This document shows positions 42,212 to 50,954 of a stretch of 64,000 nt of DNA, one piece after another (the first letter of the stretch is position 1; every line of letters starts with the position of its first letter). The stretch is from Candidatus Krumholzibacteriia bacterium. GTDB taxonomy: Bacteria > Krumholzibacteriota > Krumholzibacteriia > G020349025. The translations under genes were made by a program, and so were the position numbers. The notes below the pieces were generated by a model. That model was given only the letters and a program-made list of their open reading frames with translations, did not search any database and was not told the DNA's origin. Location: positions 26,859 to 90,858 of the forward strand of contig DASRJW010000097.1 in NCBI GenBank assembly GCA_035649275.1. Direction: 5' to 3'.

Positions 42212-45200
42212 TCAGCGCAGCAGCAGCAGCCGGCGCGTGGCGCGCCGGCCTTCGCTTTCCAGGGCGGCGACGTAGAGGCCTGAGGCCACGGCGCGGCGGC
42301 GGTCGTCGGTGCCGTCCCAGGTGAGGCGGTGCGGTCCGGCCTCGAGCGTCCCGGTGACGAGAGTGCGGACGCGCTCGCCGCGCACATCGTAGACGACGAG
42401 TGAGGCGGGGGCGCGCCCGGGGAGATCGAAGACGATCTCCGTCGCCGGGTTGAAAGGATTCGGCCGGTTGGGGTGCAGGGCGAAGCGAAGCGCCGCGGCG
42501 CCGATGCTGATCTCGCGGCTCGTGGCGTCGCTGCCCCGCATCAGGGTCAGGCGATAGGTATACGCCTGCCCCGGCGAAGCCTCCTTGTCGATGTAGAGGT
42601 ACTCCTCCTGCGTGGGATCGGCGTCGACCGTGGCGAGGGGCTCGAAGCGCCCAGTCTGAGGCGTCGAGGCGCCCCCCATCAGAGCGCGGCTCAGGCGGAA
42701 GCGGTCGCCGGCGGCGAGCTCGCGCGCCTTCCAGCGCAGGTGGACGCCTTCTTCGGTGCGCAGGGCCTGCAACTCTTGCAAAGTCACCGGGACGGGCATG
42801 CCGGGATCGATCTCGATGTCGTCGACGTACCAGCCGGCGCCGCCCCGTGTGCCTTGCCAAGGTCCGCTGCAAGAGACGCGGAAGCGGAAGCGGATCCTCT
42901 GGCCAGTGAAGTTGGCGTAGTTGTTCTCGGAGACGTGCTCCTGCCTCCAGGCGTCGAAGTTTCCCGACCAGCACGGCCACCACTGCAAGGGATTGCCGAG
43001 CGCGAGGTAGCCGAACTGGTGCGTGTAGCCATCGTCCGATTCCACCAACCACCAGGTGTCCTGCGCCACCTCGACGGGATTGTCGGCGAACTGGATCTGC
43101 ACCACGGCGCCGTCCATGGCGCTGCCGTCGGTTTGCGGGGGTGCGGTACGGAGGTAATTGCGGTGGTTGAAACGCAGCTCCCATCCTTCCTTGAGCAGGA
43201 CCGCCGGCCCCTCCAGCACCGCGTCTTGTTCCAACGCCATCTCCCCCAAGCGCGGGTTGGTGCTGACGTTGGTGGGGCCCACCTTCCAGCAGAAGCGGCC
43301 GTTGGCGGTCGTATTCTGCCGCTCGTCGTGGTGCCATTCGTCCGTTCCTTCGATGCGGAGCGAGCGGTGCGTCCACAAGGGGTCGTCCCCCTCCGCGTCA
43401 TCGGTCTGCACCAAGGTGATCTGCATCTGGGTGAAACCCGAGGCGGGTGCATGGGTCACGTGCGGGGTCACCGCCACATCGCGGGCCACGATGCGGTAGT
43501 CGAGGTGATTCCCCACCTGCAGCTCCCCCGGCACCTGCAGCCGCGTCTCCCACACGTCCGTCGTGCCTTGGCGGACGAGGTCCTGCAGCGCCGTCGGCCC
43601 GCCTAGAGCGCCGTACTCCACTTGCACCTGCGCCACCGCGTGCGCATCGGTGACGACGGCGCGAAGCAGCGCCGGATCGGTGTTGCGCGAGTGCCGCAGC
43701 ACCGGAACGTGGGCGATGGTGGGCGGTGTCGTGTCGGGGGCGATGCGGAAGAGGAAGGACGCCGCCGGCGCGTCAGCAGGGAAGAAGGTTTCGTGCGACG
43801 AGAGCACCGTGGTGCCGCGCAGGTAGTAGCGCACCTGGCTGTCCAGCGGTTGGGGCGGAATGGCGGCGGTGAACTCCTCGTCCGTCCGCGTCATTTCGAG
43901 CTCTTGGAAGGGACCGCCGTTCACACTGTAGTGCAGGAAGACACGGACGTCGCCGAGCGTCGTCGGCAGGCTGCGCTGCTCGAGGGTGACGCGGGTGTGG
44001 ATGGGGATCGGCTGGGTCGGGTCCTCCACGTCCCCCTGGGGCAAGTGGGCGTAGCCCACCCAGGCCGGCACCGGATGGGTGCGGAAGTCGAGGCTGCCTC
44101 GGCCCAAGGTCTGGGTGGAGAAGAAGTCCCCGAGGGCGGCGCGCATGCGCACCAGCTTGTCCAGATCGGCCTGCGTCACCGGCGTGTCCGGCAGCGTGAG
44201 CAGCATGGTCGCGACCCGGAAGGACTTCTGCGCTTCTTCGTAGGCGGGGGAACGGACGCCGTTCGCCTCGTGCAGGCAGGGGAGATCGAAATCGATGCGC
44301 CCGCCGCTGCAGAGGACGCCGCTCACCGGCCCCGACTCGGGGGCCCAAGGGTTGCCGCGGGCGTCGACGCTGGGTGAGCAGTCGTACGGCGGTGCCATGT
44401 ACCAGAGCGAGCCGGCAGGAACCTCGGTTTCCGCCATCATTCCCATCAAGTAGAGATCCAAGGGGCTGTAGGCGATGGTGGGCGGGCCGGAGACGAAGTC
44501 CGGTGGCGTGCCCTCCCAGGCGTTGCCTTCCACCACCGAGGCGCGGGAATCGAAGAAGAAGGACCAGTGCACGCCACCCCGGCCGAGGAGCGCGTTTTCC
44601 GGGCCGCCCCCCGGGCACAAGCGCACCCGCGCCAGCCAGCGGTGGCCGATCTCGTGGGACATGAAGGTGGGCGGCGTGTAGTCGCGCCAGTAGATGCTGG
44701 TCATGCTGTCCGGATAACCGCGGACATCGGCCAGGTTGAGGACGCTCTGCAGGCTGCCGAGGGCGGTGCGGCCGGTGTAGTCCGGACCGTCGTTGAAGTG
44801 ATCGGTGCCGTAGATGTGTTTGTAGCCCAGACCCTCGACGGCGTTGGCCACGGCGAGATGGTAGGCGAGGAGCTGGCCGCCGGCGAGCTCGGCGTAGAAG
44901 TTGGTGAACAAGAGCAGAAAGTCGTACTCGTCGTCGTAGTCGTGGTAGAAGGCCTGCGCCGCTTCGAACGGGTCCACCTCCAGCGCGGTGTTGACGTTGA
45001 GGAAGACGAGGCGGCCGTCGTCGACGAGGACCGCCGTGTCCATGCTGTCCACGGCGGCGAGCCGGGTGGTCGTTCCCGCTCCCGGACCCCACGGCCAGGG
45101 GCCGGCCGTAGGCGCCGGCGCCGCAGCGAGTCCTTGGGAGGCGAGCGTGGCACGCAGGTCACGGCGTGCTGCATGCGCGCGCCGCAAGAGGGGGCGTAGG

Positions 45201-45403
45201 GCATCGTCGGCGCCGCAGGCGCCGCCGGCCTCGGCCATGGCGCGAGCGCGCGCCGCGACCTCGCTCTGGGCGAGCCGCCAGGCGGCGAAGTGGGGGTCGG
45301 ACTGTACGGTTCGAGATGGGGCGGCCGGGTCTGCACGCGCGGCGCCTGGAGGGACGGCGCCCGCCACGAGCGCCAGCACCCATGCCGCCATCCGCTGTCG
45401 CAA
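42212..45403 (-). CDS. secreted metalloprotease-like protein with FlgD/type IX-style C-terminal domain
   Basis: A 1063-residue exported protein. TTG at 45403 has ggagg five bases upstream and gives the signal peptide MRQRMAAWVLALVAGAVPPG; the longer frame to 45493 would run into the divergent gene. A zincin motif FMSHEIGHRWLARV places H-E-x-x-H at residues 250-254, and YSPLDLYLMGM follows about 100 residues later as in M6-like secreted peptidases. The middle is beta-sandwich rich. The last ~90 residues, LHPNRPNPFNPATEIVFDLP ... VVYDVRGERVRTLV ... GLYVAALESEGR, form a FlgD-like domain of the kind used as a type IX secretion signal. Confidence 0.75.
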   Translation of the reverse strand: MRQRMAAWVLALVAGAVPPGAARADPAAPSRTVQSDPHFAAWRLAQSEVAARARAMAEAGGACGADDALRPLLRRAHAARRDLRATLASQGLAAAPAPTAGPWPWGPGAGTTTRLAAVDSMDTAVLVDDGRLVFLNVNTALEVDPFEAAQAFYHDYDDEYDFLLLFTNFYAELAGGQLLAYHLAVANAVEGLGYKHIYGTDHFNDGPDYTGRTALGSLQSVLNLADVRGYPDSMTSIYWRDYTPPTFMSHEIGHRWLARVRLCPGGGPENALLGRGGVHWSFFFDSRASVVEGNAWEGTPPDFVSGPPTIAYSPLDLYLMGMMAETEVPAGSLWYMAPPYDCSPSVDARGNPWAPESGPVSGVLCSGGRIDFDLPCLHEANGVRSPAYEEAQKSFRVATMLLTLPDTPVTQADLDKLVRMRAALGDFFSTQTLGRGSLDFRTHPVPAWVGYAHLPQGDVEDPTQPIPIHTRVTLEQRSLPTTLGDVRVFLHYSVNGGPFQELEMTRTDEEFTAAIPPQPLDSQVRYYLRGTTVLSSHETFFPADAPAASFLFRIAPDTTPPTIAHVPVLRHSRNTDPALLRAVVTDAHAVAQVQVEYGALGGPTALQDLVRQGTTDVWETRLQVPGELQVGNHLDYRIVARDVAVTPHVTHAPASGFTQMQITLVQTDDAEGDDPLWTHRSLRIEGTDEWHHDERQNTTANGRFCWKVGPTNVSTNPRLGEMALEQDAVLEGPAVLLKEGWELRFNHRNYLRTAPPQTDGSAMDGAVVQIQFADNPVEVAQDTWWLVESDDGYTHQFGYLALGNPLQWWPCWSGNFDAWRQEHVSENNYANFTGQRIRFRFRVSCSGPWQGTRGGAGWYVDDIEIDPGMPVPVTLQELQALRTEEGVHLRWKARELAAGDRFRLSRALMGGASTPQTGRFEPLATVDADPTQEEYLYIDKEASPGQAYTYRLTLMRGSDATSREISIGAAALRFALHPNRPNPFNPATEIVFDLPGRAPASLVVYDVRGERVRTLVTGTLEAGPHRLTWDGTDDRRRAVASGLYVAALESEGRRATRRLLLLR

Positions 45404-45478
45404 CCAAGCCTCCGTGACTTCCGGGGGGCTCGGTCGCAGTATACCATGCCCGCAGCCCGGACCCCGAGGAGAGCCGCC

Positions 45479-46603
45479 GTGCGCGTGCCGCAACTCGATC
45501 TACGCGCCCAATACGCGACGATCCGTGACGAGATCGAACCCTGCGTGTTGCGCCTCCTGGAGTCGCAGAGCTTCGTCCTCGGTGCCGAGGTGGAAGCCCT
45601 GGAGGCGGAGGTGGCGGCCTATACCCGCGCCGAGCATGCGGTGAGCTGTGCCAACGGCACCGATGCCCTGCTGCTGGCGCTCCTGGCCTGCGGCGTGGGA
45701 CCCGGGGACGAGGTGATCACCTCGGCTTTTTCCTTCATCGCCGCCGCCGAGGTCATCGCCTTCATGCGCGCCAAGCCGGTGTTCGTCGATATCGAGCCGG
45801 GAACCTTCAACCTCGACCCCGATGCGCTGGAGCGGGCGCTCGGCGCTCGCGTCAAGGCCATCGTGCCGGTGGACCTCTTCGGGCAGTGCGCCGACATGAC
45901 CGCCATCGCCGGGATCGCCGACCTGCACGGCGTCCCGGTGATCGAGGACGCGGCGCAGAGCCTGGGCGCCGAACACCGCGGCCGCCGTGCCGGCGAGATG
46001 GCGCCGTTCACCACCTTCAGCTTTTACCCCACCAAGAACCTGGGCGGATTCGGCGACGGCGGACTGGTGACGGCGCAGGATGCGGAGCAGGCGGCGCTGC
46101 TGCGGCGGTTGCGGGTGCACGGCGAAGCCGAGCGCTACGTGCACAGCGTGGTGGGAATGAACTCCCGGCTCGACGCCCTGCAGGCCGCGGTGTTGCGCCT
46201 CAAGCTCCGGCATCTGGATGATTGGACACGGCAGCGCCAGAGCCACGCCGCGGACTACACCCGTCGCCTCACCGCTCGCGGCCTCTCCGCCCAGGTGCAA
46301 CCGCCGCAGACGGCAGCAGACTCGACCCGCCACGTCTTCAATCAATACACCGTGCGCGCCGAGCAGCGCGACGCGTTGCGACAGCACCTGCAAGCCCAGG
46401 GTGTCGGCACCGCGGTGTACTACCCGATGCCGCTGCACCACCAGCCCTGCTTCGAAGGCCTCGGCGAGGTCTTGCTCCCGGAGAGCGAGCGCGCCGCCGC
46501 CGAGGTGCTGTCGCTGCCTCTCTATCCGGAGCTGAGCGAGGCGCAGCGCGAGTACGTGGTGGAGTGCATCGCGGACTTCTACGCCCGCGGGGGCGGCGGA
46601 TGA
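45479..46603 (+). CDS. DegT/DnrJ/EryC1 family sugar aminotransferase
   Basis: A 374-residue PLP enzyme that typically aminates a nucleotide-linked keto-sugar for cell-surface glycans. Motifs: VPQLDLRAQYATIRDEIE at the start, CANGTDALLLALLACGVGPG, PVIEDAAQSLGAEHRGR, and the PLP lysine in FSFYPTKNLGGFGDGG; then NSRLDALQAAVLRLKL. GTG 45479 with gaggag is the best start, although an ATG at 45446 is in frame. A tatacc element at 45439 sits between this gene and the divergent protease. Its stop overlaps ispD (ATGA). Confidence 0.9.
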   Translation: MRVPQLDLRAQYATIRDEIEPCVLRLLESQSFVLGAEVEALEAEVAAYTRAEHAVSCANGTDALLLALLACGVGPGDEVITSAFSFIAAAEVIAFMRAKPVFVDIEPGTFNLDPDALERALGARVKAIVPVDLFGQCADMTAIAGIADLHGVPVIEDAAQSLGAEHRGRRAGEMAPFTTFSFYPTKNLGGFGDGGLVTAQDAEQAALLRRLRVHGEAERYVHSVVGMNSRLDALQAAVLRLKLRHLDDWTRQRQSHAADYTRRLTARGLSAQVQPPQTAADSTRHVFNQYTVRAEQRDALRQHLQAQGVGTAVYYPMPLHHQPCFEGLGEVLLPESERAAAEVLSLPLYPELSEAQREYVVECIADFYARGGGG

Positions 46604-47352
46604 GCGGCGTCCCGACCATGCGCTCCGCCACCGGAGCCATCCTGGTGGCGGCGGGACGGGGCGAACGCCTGGGCGGCCGTGTGCCGAAACAATTCCTCCC
46701 CTTCGCCGGCCGGCCGCTCTTCCTCCACGCCCTCGCGGTGTTGGCGGAGTCGCCGGAGATCGCTCGCACCGTCCTGGTGGTCCCGGCGGGTTGGGAGGAG
46801 CGTGCCGCCGAAGCGGTGGCGGCGGCGGCGTTGAGCGAGGCGGTGTCTGCGGTGGTCGCAGGGGGAGCGCGGCGACAGGACTCGGTGCGCCTCGGTTTGC
46901 AGGCCCTGCCCCCGGCGGTGACCCACGTTCTCGTCCACGATGCGGCGCGCCCCTTCCTCTCCGCGGCTCTGGTGGCGCGGACGGTAGCTGCCGCACGGCG
47001 TGCCGGCGCGGCGACCGCGGCGCTCCCGGTGGCGGAAACGTTGATGCGAGCCCAAGCCGCCGCCCACGTCGCGGCGGCACACGTCGATCGCACCGGGATC
47101 TGGGCAGTGCAGACACCGCAGGTCTTCACCGTCGATCTCCTGCGCGCGGCGCACGCCGCGGCGGAAGCCGACGGCTTCGAGGCGAGCGATGACGGCACCT
47201 TGGTGCTGCGTCTCGAGGCGAAGATCGAGTTCGTTCCCGGCGAGTGGTGGAATCTCAAGGTGACCGGGCCGGAGGACCTGCAACGGGCGCAGTGGATCTG
47301 GCGCGCCCACTCTCAAGGTTGGCTCGACGGCGCGGAAACGGCGGAGCGATGA
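46600..47352 (+). CDS. ispD: 2-C-methyl-D-erythritol 4-phosphate cytidylyltransferase
   Basis: Third step of the MEP isoprenoid route: CTP plus methylerythritol phosphate to CDP-ME. 250 residues. The nucleotide-binding start ILVAAGRGERLGGRVPKQFL is diagnostic, as are VHDAARPFLS and IWAVQTPQVFTVDLL. ATG at the ATGA overlap with the aminotransferase. Followed directly by ispF, with another ATGA-type overlap of four bases (47349-47352). Confidence 0.95.
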   Translation: MSGVPTMRSATGAILVAAGRGERLGGRVPKQFLPFAGRPLFLHALAVLAESPEIARTVLVVPAGWEERAAEAVAAAALSEAVSAVVAGGARRQDSVRLGLQALPPAVTHVLVHDAARPFLSAALVARTVAAARRAGAATAALPVAETLMRAQAAAHVAAAHVDRTGIWAVQTPQVFTVDLLRAAHAAAEADGFEASDDGTLVLRLEAKIEFVPGEWWNLKVTGPEDLQRAQWIWRAHSQGWLDGAETAER

Positions 47353-47837
47353 AGGTGGACTTCCGCATCGGTCAGGGCTGGGACGTCCATCGCCTCGATG
47401 CCGCGCGGCCCCTCGTCCTCGGCGGCGTCGAGGTGCCGAGCCCGCAGGGTGGGCTCGCGGGGCACTCGGATGCCGACGTTCTCGCCCACGCGCTGGCGAG
47501 CGCCCTCCTCGGCAGCCTCGCCCTCGGCGATCTCGGCACCCACTTCCCCGACTCGGATCCACGCTGGCGCGGCGTCTCCAGCCTGGAGCTCCTGCGCCGC
47601 GTGGTGGCGCTGGTGCACGAGCGCGGTTACCGCGTGCAGCACTGCGATTGCACCGTGATCGCCCAGGCGCCCCGTCTCGCCGAGCACCTGCCCCAGATGC
47701 GCCGCAACCTGGCGACGGTGCTGCAGGTGGAAGAGGACCGTGTTTCGGTGAAGGCCACCACGGCCGAAGGCCTCGGAGCGCTCGGGCGGGTGGAAGGCAT
47801 CGCGGCGCAGGCGGTGGCCCTCGTGGCGCCGGCTTGA
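47349..47837 (+). CDS. ispF: 2-C-methyl-D-erythritol 2,4-cyclodiphosphate synthase
   Basis: Fifth MEP-pathway enzyme; forms the cyclic diphosphate with release of CMP. 162 residues, the usual size. The zinc site is visible in GWDVHRLDAARPLVLGGV (D-x-H) and GGLAGHSDADVLAHAL; the substrate loop FPDSDPRW and the closing KATTAEGLGALGRVEGI are intact. Convergent with the biosynthetic operon, whose last gene ends only 20 bases away; no clear terminator lies between them. Confidence 0.95.
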   Translation: MKVDFRIGQGWDVHRLDAARPLVLGGVEVPSPQGGLAGHSDADVLAHALASALLGSLALGDLGTHFPDSDPRWRGVSSLELLRRVVALVHERGYRVQHCDCTVIAQAPRLAEHLPQMRRNLATVLQVEEDRVSVKATTAEGLGALGRVEGIAAQAVALVAPA

Positions 47838-47856
47838 AGAGCGCCGGTGTGGGTCA

Positions 47857-48768
47857 TCACCGCAAGGCCCATCCATCTTCTTGCACACGCTCCAACTCCC
47901 GGTGGCGCTTGATCTTGTGGACGATGATCTCTCCGATGCGCAGGAGATTCTCCCGGGTGGACGCCCCGACGTGCGGGAGCATCAGGACGTTGGGTGCGTG
48001 GAGCAGCGGACAATCGGCCGGGGGCGGATCCTGGGTCCAGACGTCCGTGGCGTAGCAGCGCACGTGACCGCACTCGAGCGCCGAGGCCATGGCGGCCTCG
48101 TCGACGCAGCCGGCTCGTCCGGTGTTGACGATCACCACTCCGGCCTTGCATCTCGCGAGGCACTCGGCATCGAACATTCCACGCGTCTCGCTGGTCAACG
48201 GCGTGTGCAAGGAAATCACGTCAGCGCTGGAGAGCAGGGTCTCGAAGTCGACCAGCTCGGCGATGTCGCTTTCCTCCACATAGGCATCGAAGGCGAAGAC
48301 TCTCATTCCGAATGCCGTGGCGCGCTTGGCGACTTCCGAGCCGATGCGGCCGAGGCCGATCAGGCCGAGTGTCTTGCCGAACAGCTCGGTGCGATGGAGT
48401 TCCTTCTTGAGCCACCTTCCGGCTGCCATGCCGTTGTGGCCGACCACGAGCTGGTTCACGGCACTGAGCATCAGCGACATCGTGAGCTCGGCGACTGCGA
48501 TACTCGACGCCTCCGGCGTGCTGACCACCGCGATGCCCTTCTGCTCGGCGTACGCCCGGTCGACATTGTCGAGGCCGACGCCGCCGCGGATGATCAGCTT
48601 CAGCGCCGGAGATGCGTCGATGTACTCGCGGGTGCATTGTGTCCTGCTCCGAATCAGGAGGACCTCGGCCTCGGCCTGACGAGCTTGGTCCTCCGTTACC
48701 TCTACATTGAGAGCGCGCAGCCGGTCCGGCAGCGAGCTATGGAACGCGTCAGCAATCAAAACCAGCAA
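47857..48768 (-). CDS. short D-3-phosphoglycerate dehydrogenase-like (SerA-type) enzyme
   Basis: A 303-residue D-2-hydroxyacid dehydrogenase. NAD-binding motif GLIGLGRIGSEVAKRA, substrate Arg in LIIRGGVGLDNVDRAY and catalytic His in LMLPHVGAST are present. The usual Glu of D-V-F-x-x-E-P is Asp here (DVWTQDPPP). No ACT or ASB regulatory domain follows, so the enzyme should escape serine feedback. As the last gene of the DAP operon it probably oxidises 3-phosphoglycerate to phosphohydroxypyruvate, feeding SerC and then the SbnA-like synthase. TTG start with ggagg. Another hydroxyacid substrate is possible. Confidence 0.8.
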   Translation of the reverse strand: MLVLIADAFHSSLPDRLRALNVEVTEDQARQAEAEVLLIRSRTQCTREYIDASPALKLIIRGGVGLDNVDRAYAEQKGIAVVSTPEASSIAVAELTMSLMLSAVNQLVVGHNGMAAGRWLKKELHRTELFGKTLGLIGLGRIGSEVAKRATAFGMRVFAFDAYVEESDIAELVDFETLLSSADVISLHTPLTSETRGMFDAECLARCKAGVVIVNTGRAGCVDEAAMASALECGHVRCYATDVWTQDPPPADCPLLHAPNVLMLPHVGASTRENLLRIGEIIVHKIKRHRELERVQEDGWALR

Positions 48769-48835
48769 CGCAATCCTCCTTGGCTGGACTGAACGGCTCT
48801 TGCGGACTACGCCCGCCCCGCGTTCGAATGCGACG

Positions 48836-49852
48836 TCATCCCGATGCGCTCACCCTCATGTCTTCCTCCACGCCCAGCTGGAAGCGTCGCTGGAACCAGG
48901 GCTCGAGCGCCTCCACCCCGAAGTGCTCCATCACCCAGCTCGGCTGGTACACCGACTCGAGGTACCGCTCGCCGAAGTCCGGTGAGAGGGCCACCGCGGT
49001 GAGTCCGGGCTCGCCATTCTGTTCCAGCCAGTCGATCGCGGCGCTGACGACCGTGCCGGTCGACCCGCCGAACAGGAATCCATGCGCGGCCATGTGTCGG
49101 CAGGCGCGGATGGTGTCCGCCTCCTCCACGTAGATCAGCTCGTCGACGAAGGACTCGTCGACGATCTGGGGTCGCACGGCCGTGCCCAGTCCGGGAATCA
49201 GACGGGGAAGCGGTGGGCCGCCGAAGGTCACAGACCCGACGGCGTCCACCGCGACGACCCGTACCTGCCGATGCCACTCCCGCAGGTGCCGCGCACAACC
49301 CATCAGCGTGCCGCACGTCCCGGCTCCCACGAAGAGCACGTCCAGTTTCGGGAACGCCTTGGTGATCGCCGGCCCCGTCGTGCGGTAGTGCGCTTTCCAG
49401 TTGTTCGGATTGGCGTACTGGTTGAGCCACACATACCGGGGATCGGACTCCAACCGATCGCGGAGGAAGTCGAGGCGCGCGCCCAGGAGGCCGCCTTCAG
49501 GCGTCGGGACGGTGATGATGTGCACCTCGGTGCCGAGGGCCTCCATCAGCAGCCGGGTCGACGGGTTGCAGCGGGGGTCCGTCACGCACAGGAACCGATA
49601 GCCCCGACTCGCCGCAATCAGGCTGAGTGCCACGCCCAGATTCCCTGACGACGATTCAATCAGAATGGAGTCCGGCTTCAGAATTCCTTCCCTCTCGGCA
49701 GCGTCCACCATCGCAATCGCCGACTTGAGTTTGACCGACCCAGCGAGGTTGAAGCCTTCGCATTTCAGAAAGAGGGGTTGCCCGAAGATTGATTTGAGGT
49801 CGACGTAGAGGTCTTCTTCGTGGAATTCATAAGGAGTCGAGATGATTCTCAT
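48836..49852 (-). CDS. SbnA-like N-(2-amino-2-carboxyethyl)-L-glutamate synthase
   Basis: A 338-residue fold-type II PLP enzyme of the cysteine synthase family. In staphyloferrin B synthesis SbnA joins O-phospho-L-serine and glutamate to give ACEGA, the first committed step to L-2,3-diaminopropionate. The PLP lysine lies in FNLAGSVKLKSA, the substrate loop is ESSSGNLGVALSLIAA, and the phosphate cup is GAGTCGTLMG; these fit SbnA better than CysK. ATG 49852 has ggagg five bases upstream; TTG 49864 is unlikely. It lies 27 bases after the SbnB-like gene, the enzyme that uses its product. Confidence 0.85.
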   Translation of the reverse strand: MRIISTPYEFHEEDLYVDLKSIFGQPLFLKCEGFNLAGSVKLKSAIAMVDAAEREGILKPDSILIESSSGNLGVALSLIAASRGYRFLCVTDPRCNPSTRLLMEALGTEVHIITVPTPEGGLLGARLDFLRDRLESDPRYVWLNQYANPNNWKAHYRTTGPAITKAFPKLDVLFVGAGTCGTLMGCARHLREWHRQVRVVAVDAVGSVTFGGPPLPRLIPGLGTAVRPQIVDESFVDELIYVEEADTIRACRHMAAHGFLFGGSTGTVVSAAIDWLEQNGEPGLTAVALSPDFGERYLESVYQPSWVMEHFGVEALEPWFQRRFQLGVEEDMRVSASG

Positions 49853-49879
49853 GGTGTCCTCCAAGGAGCAGAACGCCAG

Positions 49880-50950
49880 CTATCCGTGGCGCCGGACTTC
49901 GTGAAAGAAACCTTCGACGACGTGCAGCTCGCCCGCATTCGACAAACTGTCGTAAACGAACTTGCCCACGGCGAGGTCGAGCACTCCAAGCCCGAAAGGC
50001 GAGAACACTACCGGTCGGTCCGCCGGAACCTTCACTCGGCCGGCCATCACGTCGTCCAGGGTGCCCTGCAGAAAGTCCCGGTTGCCGGTCCGCTGCTCGA
50101 CCAGGTGTGGCGACGTGTCGGCCTTCAGGCAATGCTCGACGTCGTCGACGATGTTGGTCGACGACAACAGGATCTCCGGTGCGAGATCCCGCAGCGATAT
50201 GTGCAATACCAGAGGGTTGTGATCGAACCATGACACGTCGCTGACATGCGGTTGCCCCGCGACCGTGGCGAACACGATCATGTCGCTCGAGCGGATCAGC
50301 GCCTCGGCGCTGTCGTGCACGCTGATCCGGCCCGTCGCGCCCGAGCGCTCCAGGTAGCCACGGAAGCCAGCCGCACTTTCCCACGACAGGTCATGAATCC
50401 CGATGTCCTCGAACGACCATCCGGTACCCACCAGGAAGGTGTGAATGTAGCGGGCGATCAGGCCCACACCGAAGAACCCCACGCGCTTCGGGCGCGGCCG
50501 GTTGCCGCTCAGCCGGTCAGCAGCCAGCGCGGCCGACGCGGCCGTTCTCGTCGCGCTGATGATCGAGCTCTCGAGGCACGCGAATGGGTAGCCGGTGTCG
50601 TGGTCGTTGAGAATCAGGACGGCTGAGGCCCGTGGGATTCCCGCCGCCACGTTCTCGGGAAAGCTGGAGATCCACTTCAGGCCGTCCACCCGCACGTCTC
50701 CGCCGAGGGACGCCGGCAGCGCGATGATCCGGGAGGAAGGCCGGTCCGGAAAACGCAGGAAGTAGGACGGTGGGTTCACCGAGTCCCCGGCCCCATGAAG
50801 CCGGTACGTGGCTTCGACCAGATCGACGATCTGGCGTTCCTTTCCCTGCAGCGCCTGTTGGACCTGGCTCCCGGAGATCACCGAGAAGGGTGGTATGGAA
50901 ACGGCTGCGGGCGTTGCGGTTCCCTGCGTGGATGAACGGGATAGGGTCAT
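49880..50950 (-). CDS. SbnB-like N-(2-amino-2-carboxyethyl)-L-glutamate dehydrogenase
   Basis: A 356-residue member of the ornithine cyclodeaminase/mu-crystallin family. SbnB oxidatively hydrolyses ACEGA with NAD+ to 2-oxoglutarate and L-2,3-diaminopropionate. Landmarks: DGLKWISSFPENVAAGIPRA (substrate lysine region), ESSIISATRTAASAALAA, the Rossmann motif VGFFGVGLIARYI, and ISLRDLAPEILLSS. Paired with an SbnA homologue, DAP formation is the only well-known use. The 2-oxoglutarate released is also the cosubstrate of the neighbouring oxygenase. ATG start 4 bases after that oxygenase. Confidence 0.87.
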   Translation of the reverse strand: MTLSRSSTQGTATPAAVSIPPFSVISGSQVQQALQGKERQIVDLVEATYRLHGAGDSVNPPSYFLRFPDRPSSRIIALPASLGGDVRVDGLKWISSFPENVAAGIPRASAVLILNDHDTGYPFACLESSIISATRTAASAALAADRLSGNRPRPKRVGFFGVGLIARYIHTFLVGTGWSFEDIGIHDLSWESAAGFRGYLERSGATGRISVHDSAEALIRSSDMIVFATVAGQPHVSDVSWFDHNPLVLHISLRDLAPEILLSSTNIVDDVEHCLKADTSPHLVEQRTGNRDFLQGTLDDVMAGRVKVPADRPVVFSPFGLGVLDLAVGKFVYDSLSNAGELHVVEGFFHEVRRHG

Positions 50951-50954
50951 TCCT

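Noticed and set aside
47820-47856. Possible terminator between ispF and the biosynthetic operon
   Set aside because: gcgccgg occurs as a direct rather than an inverted repeat here and no T-tract follows on either strand.
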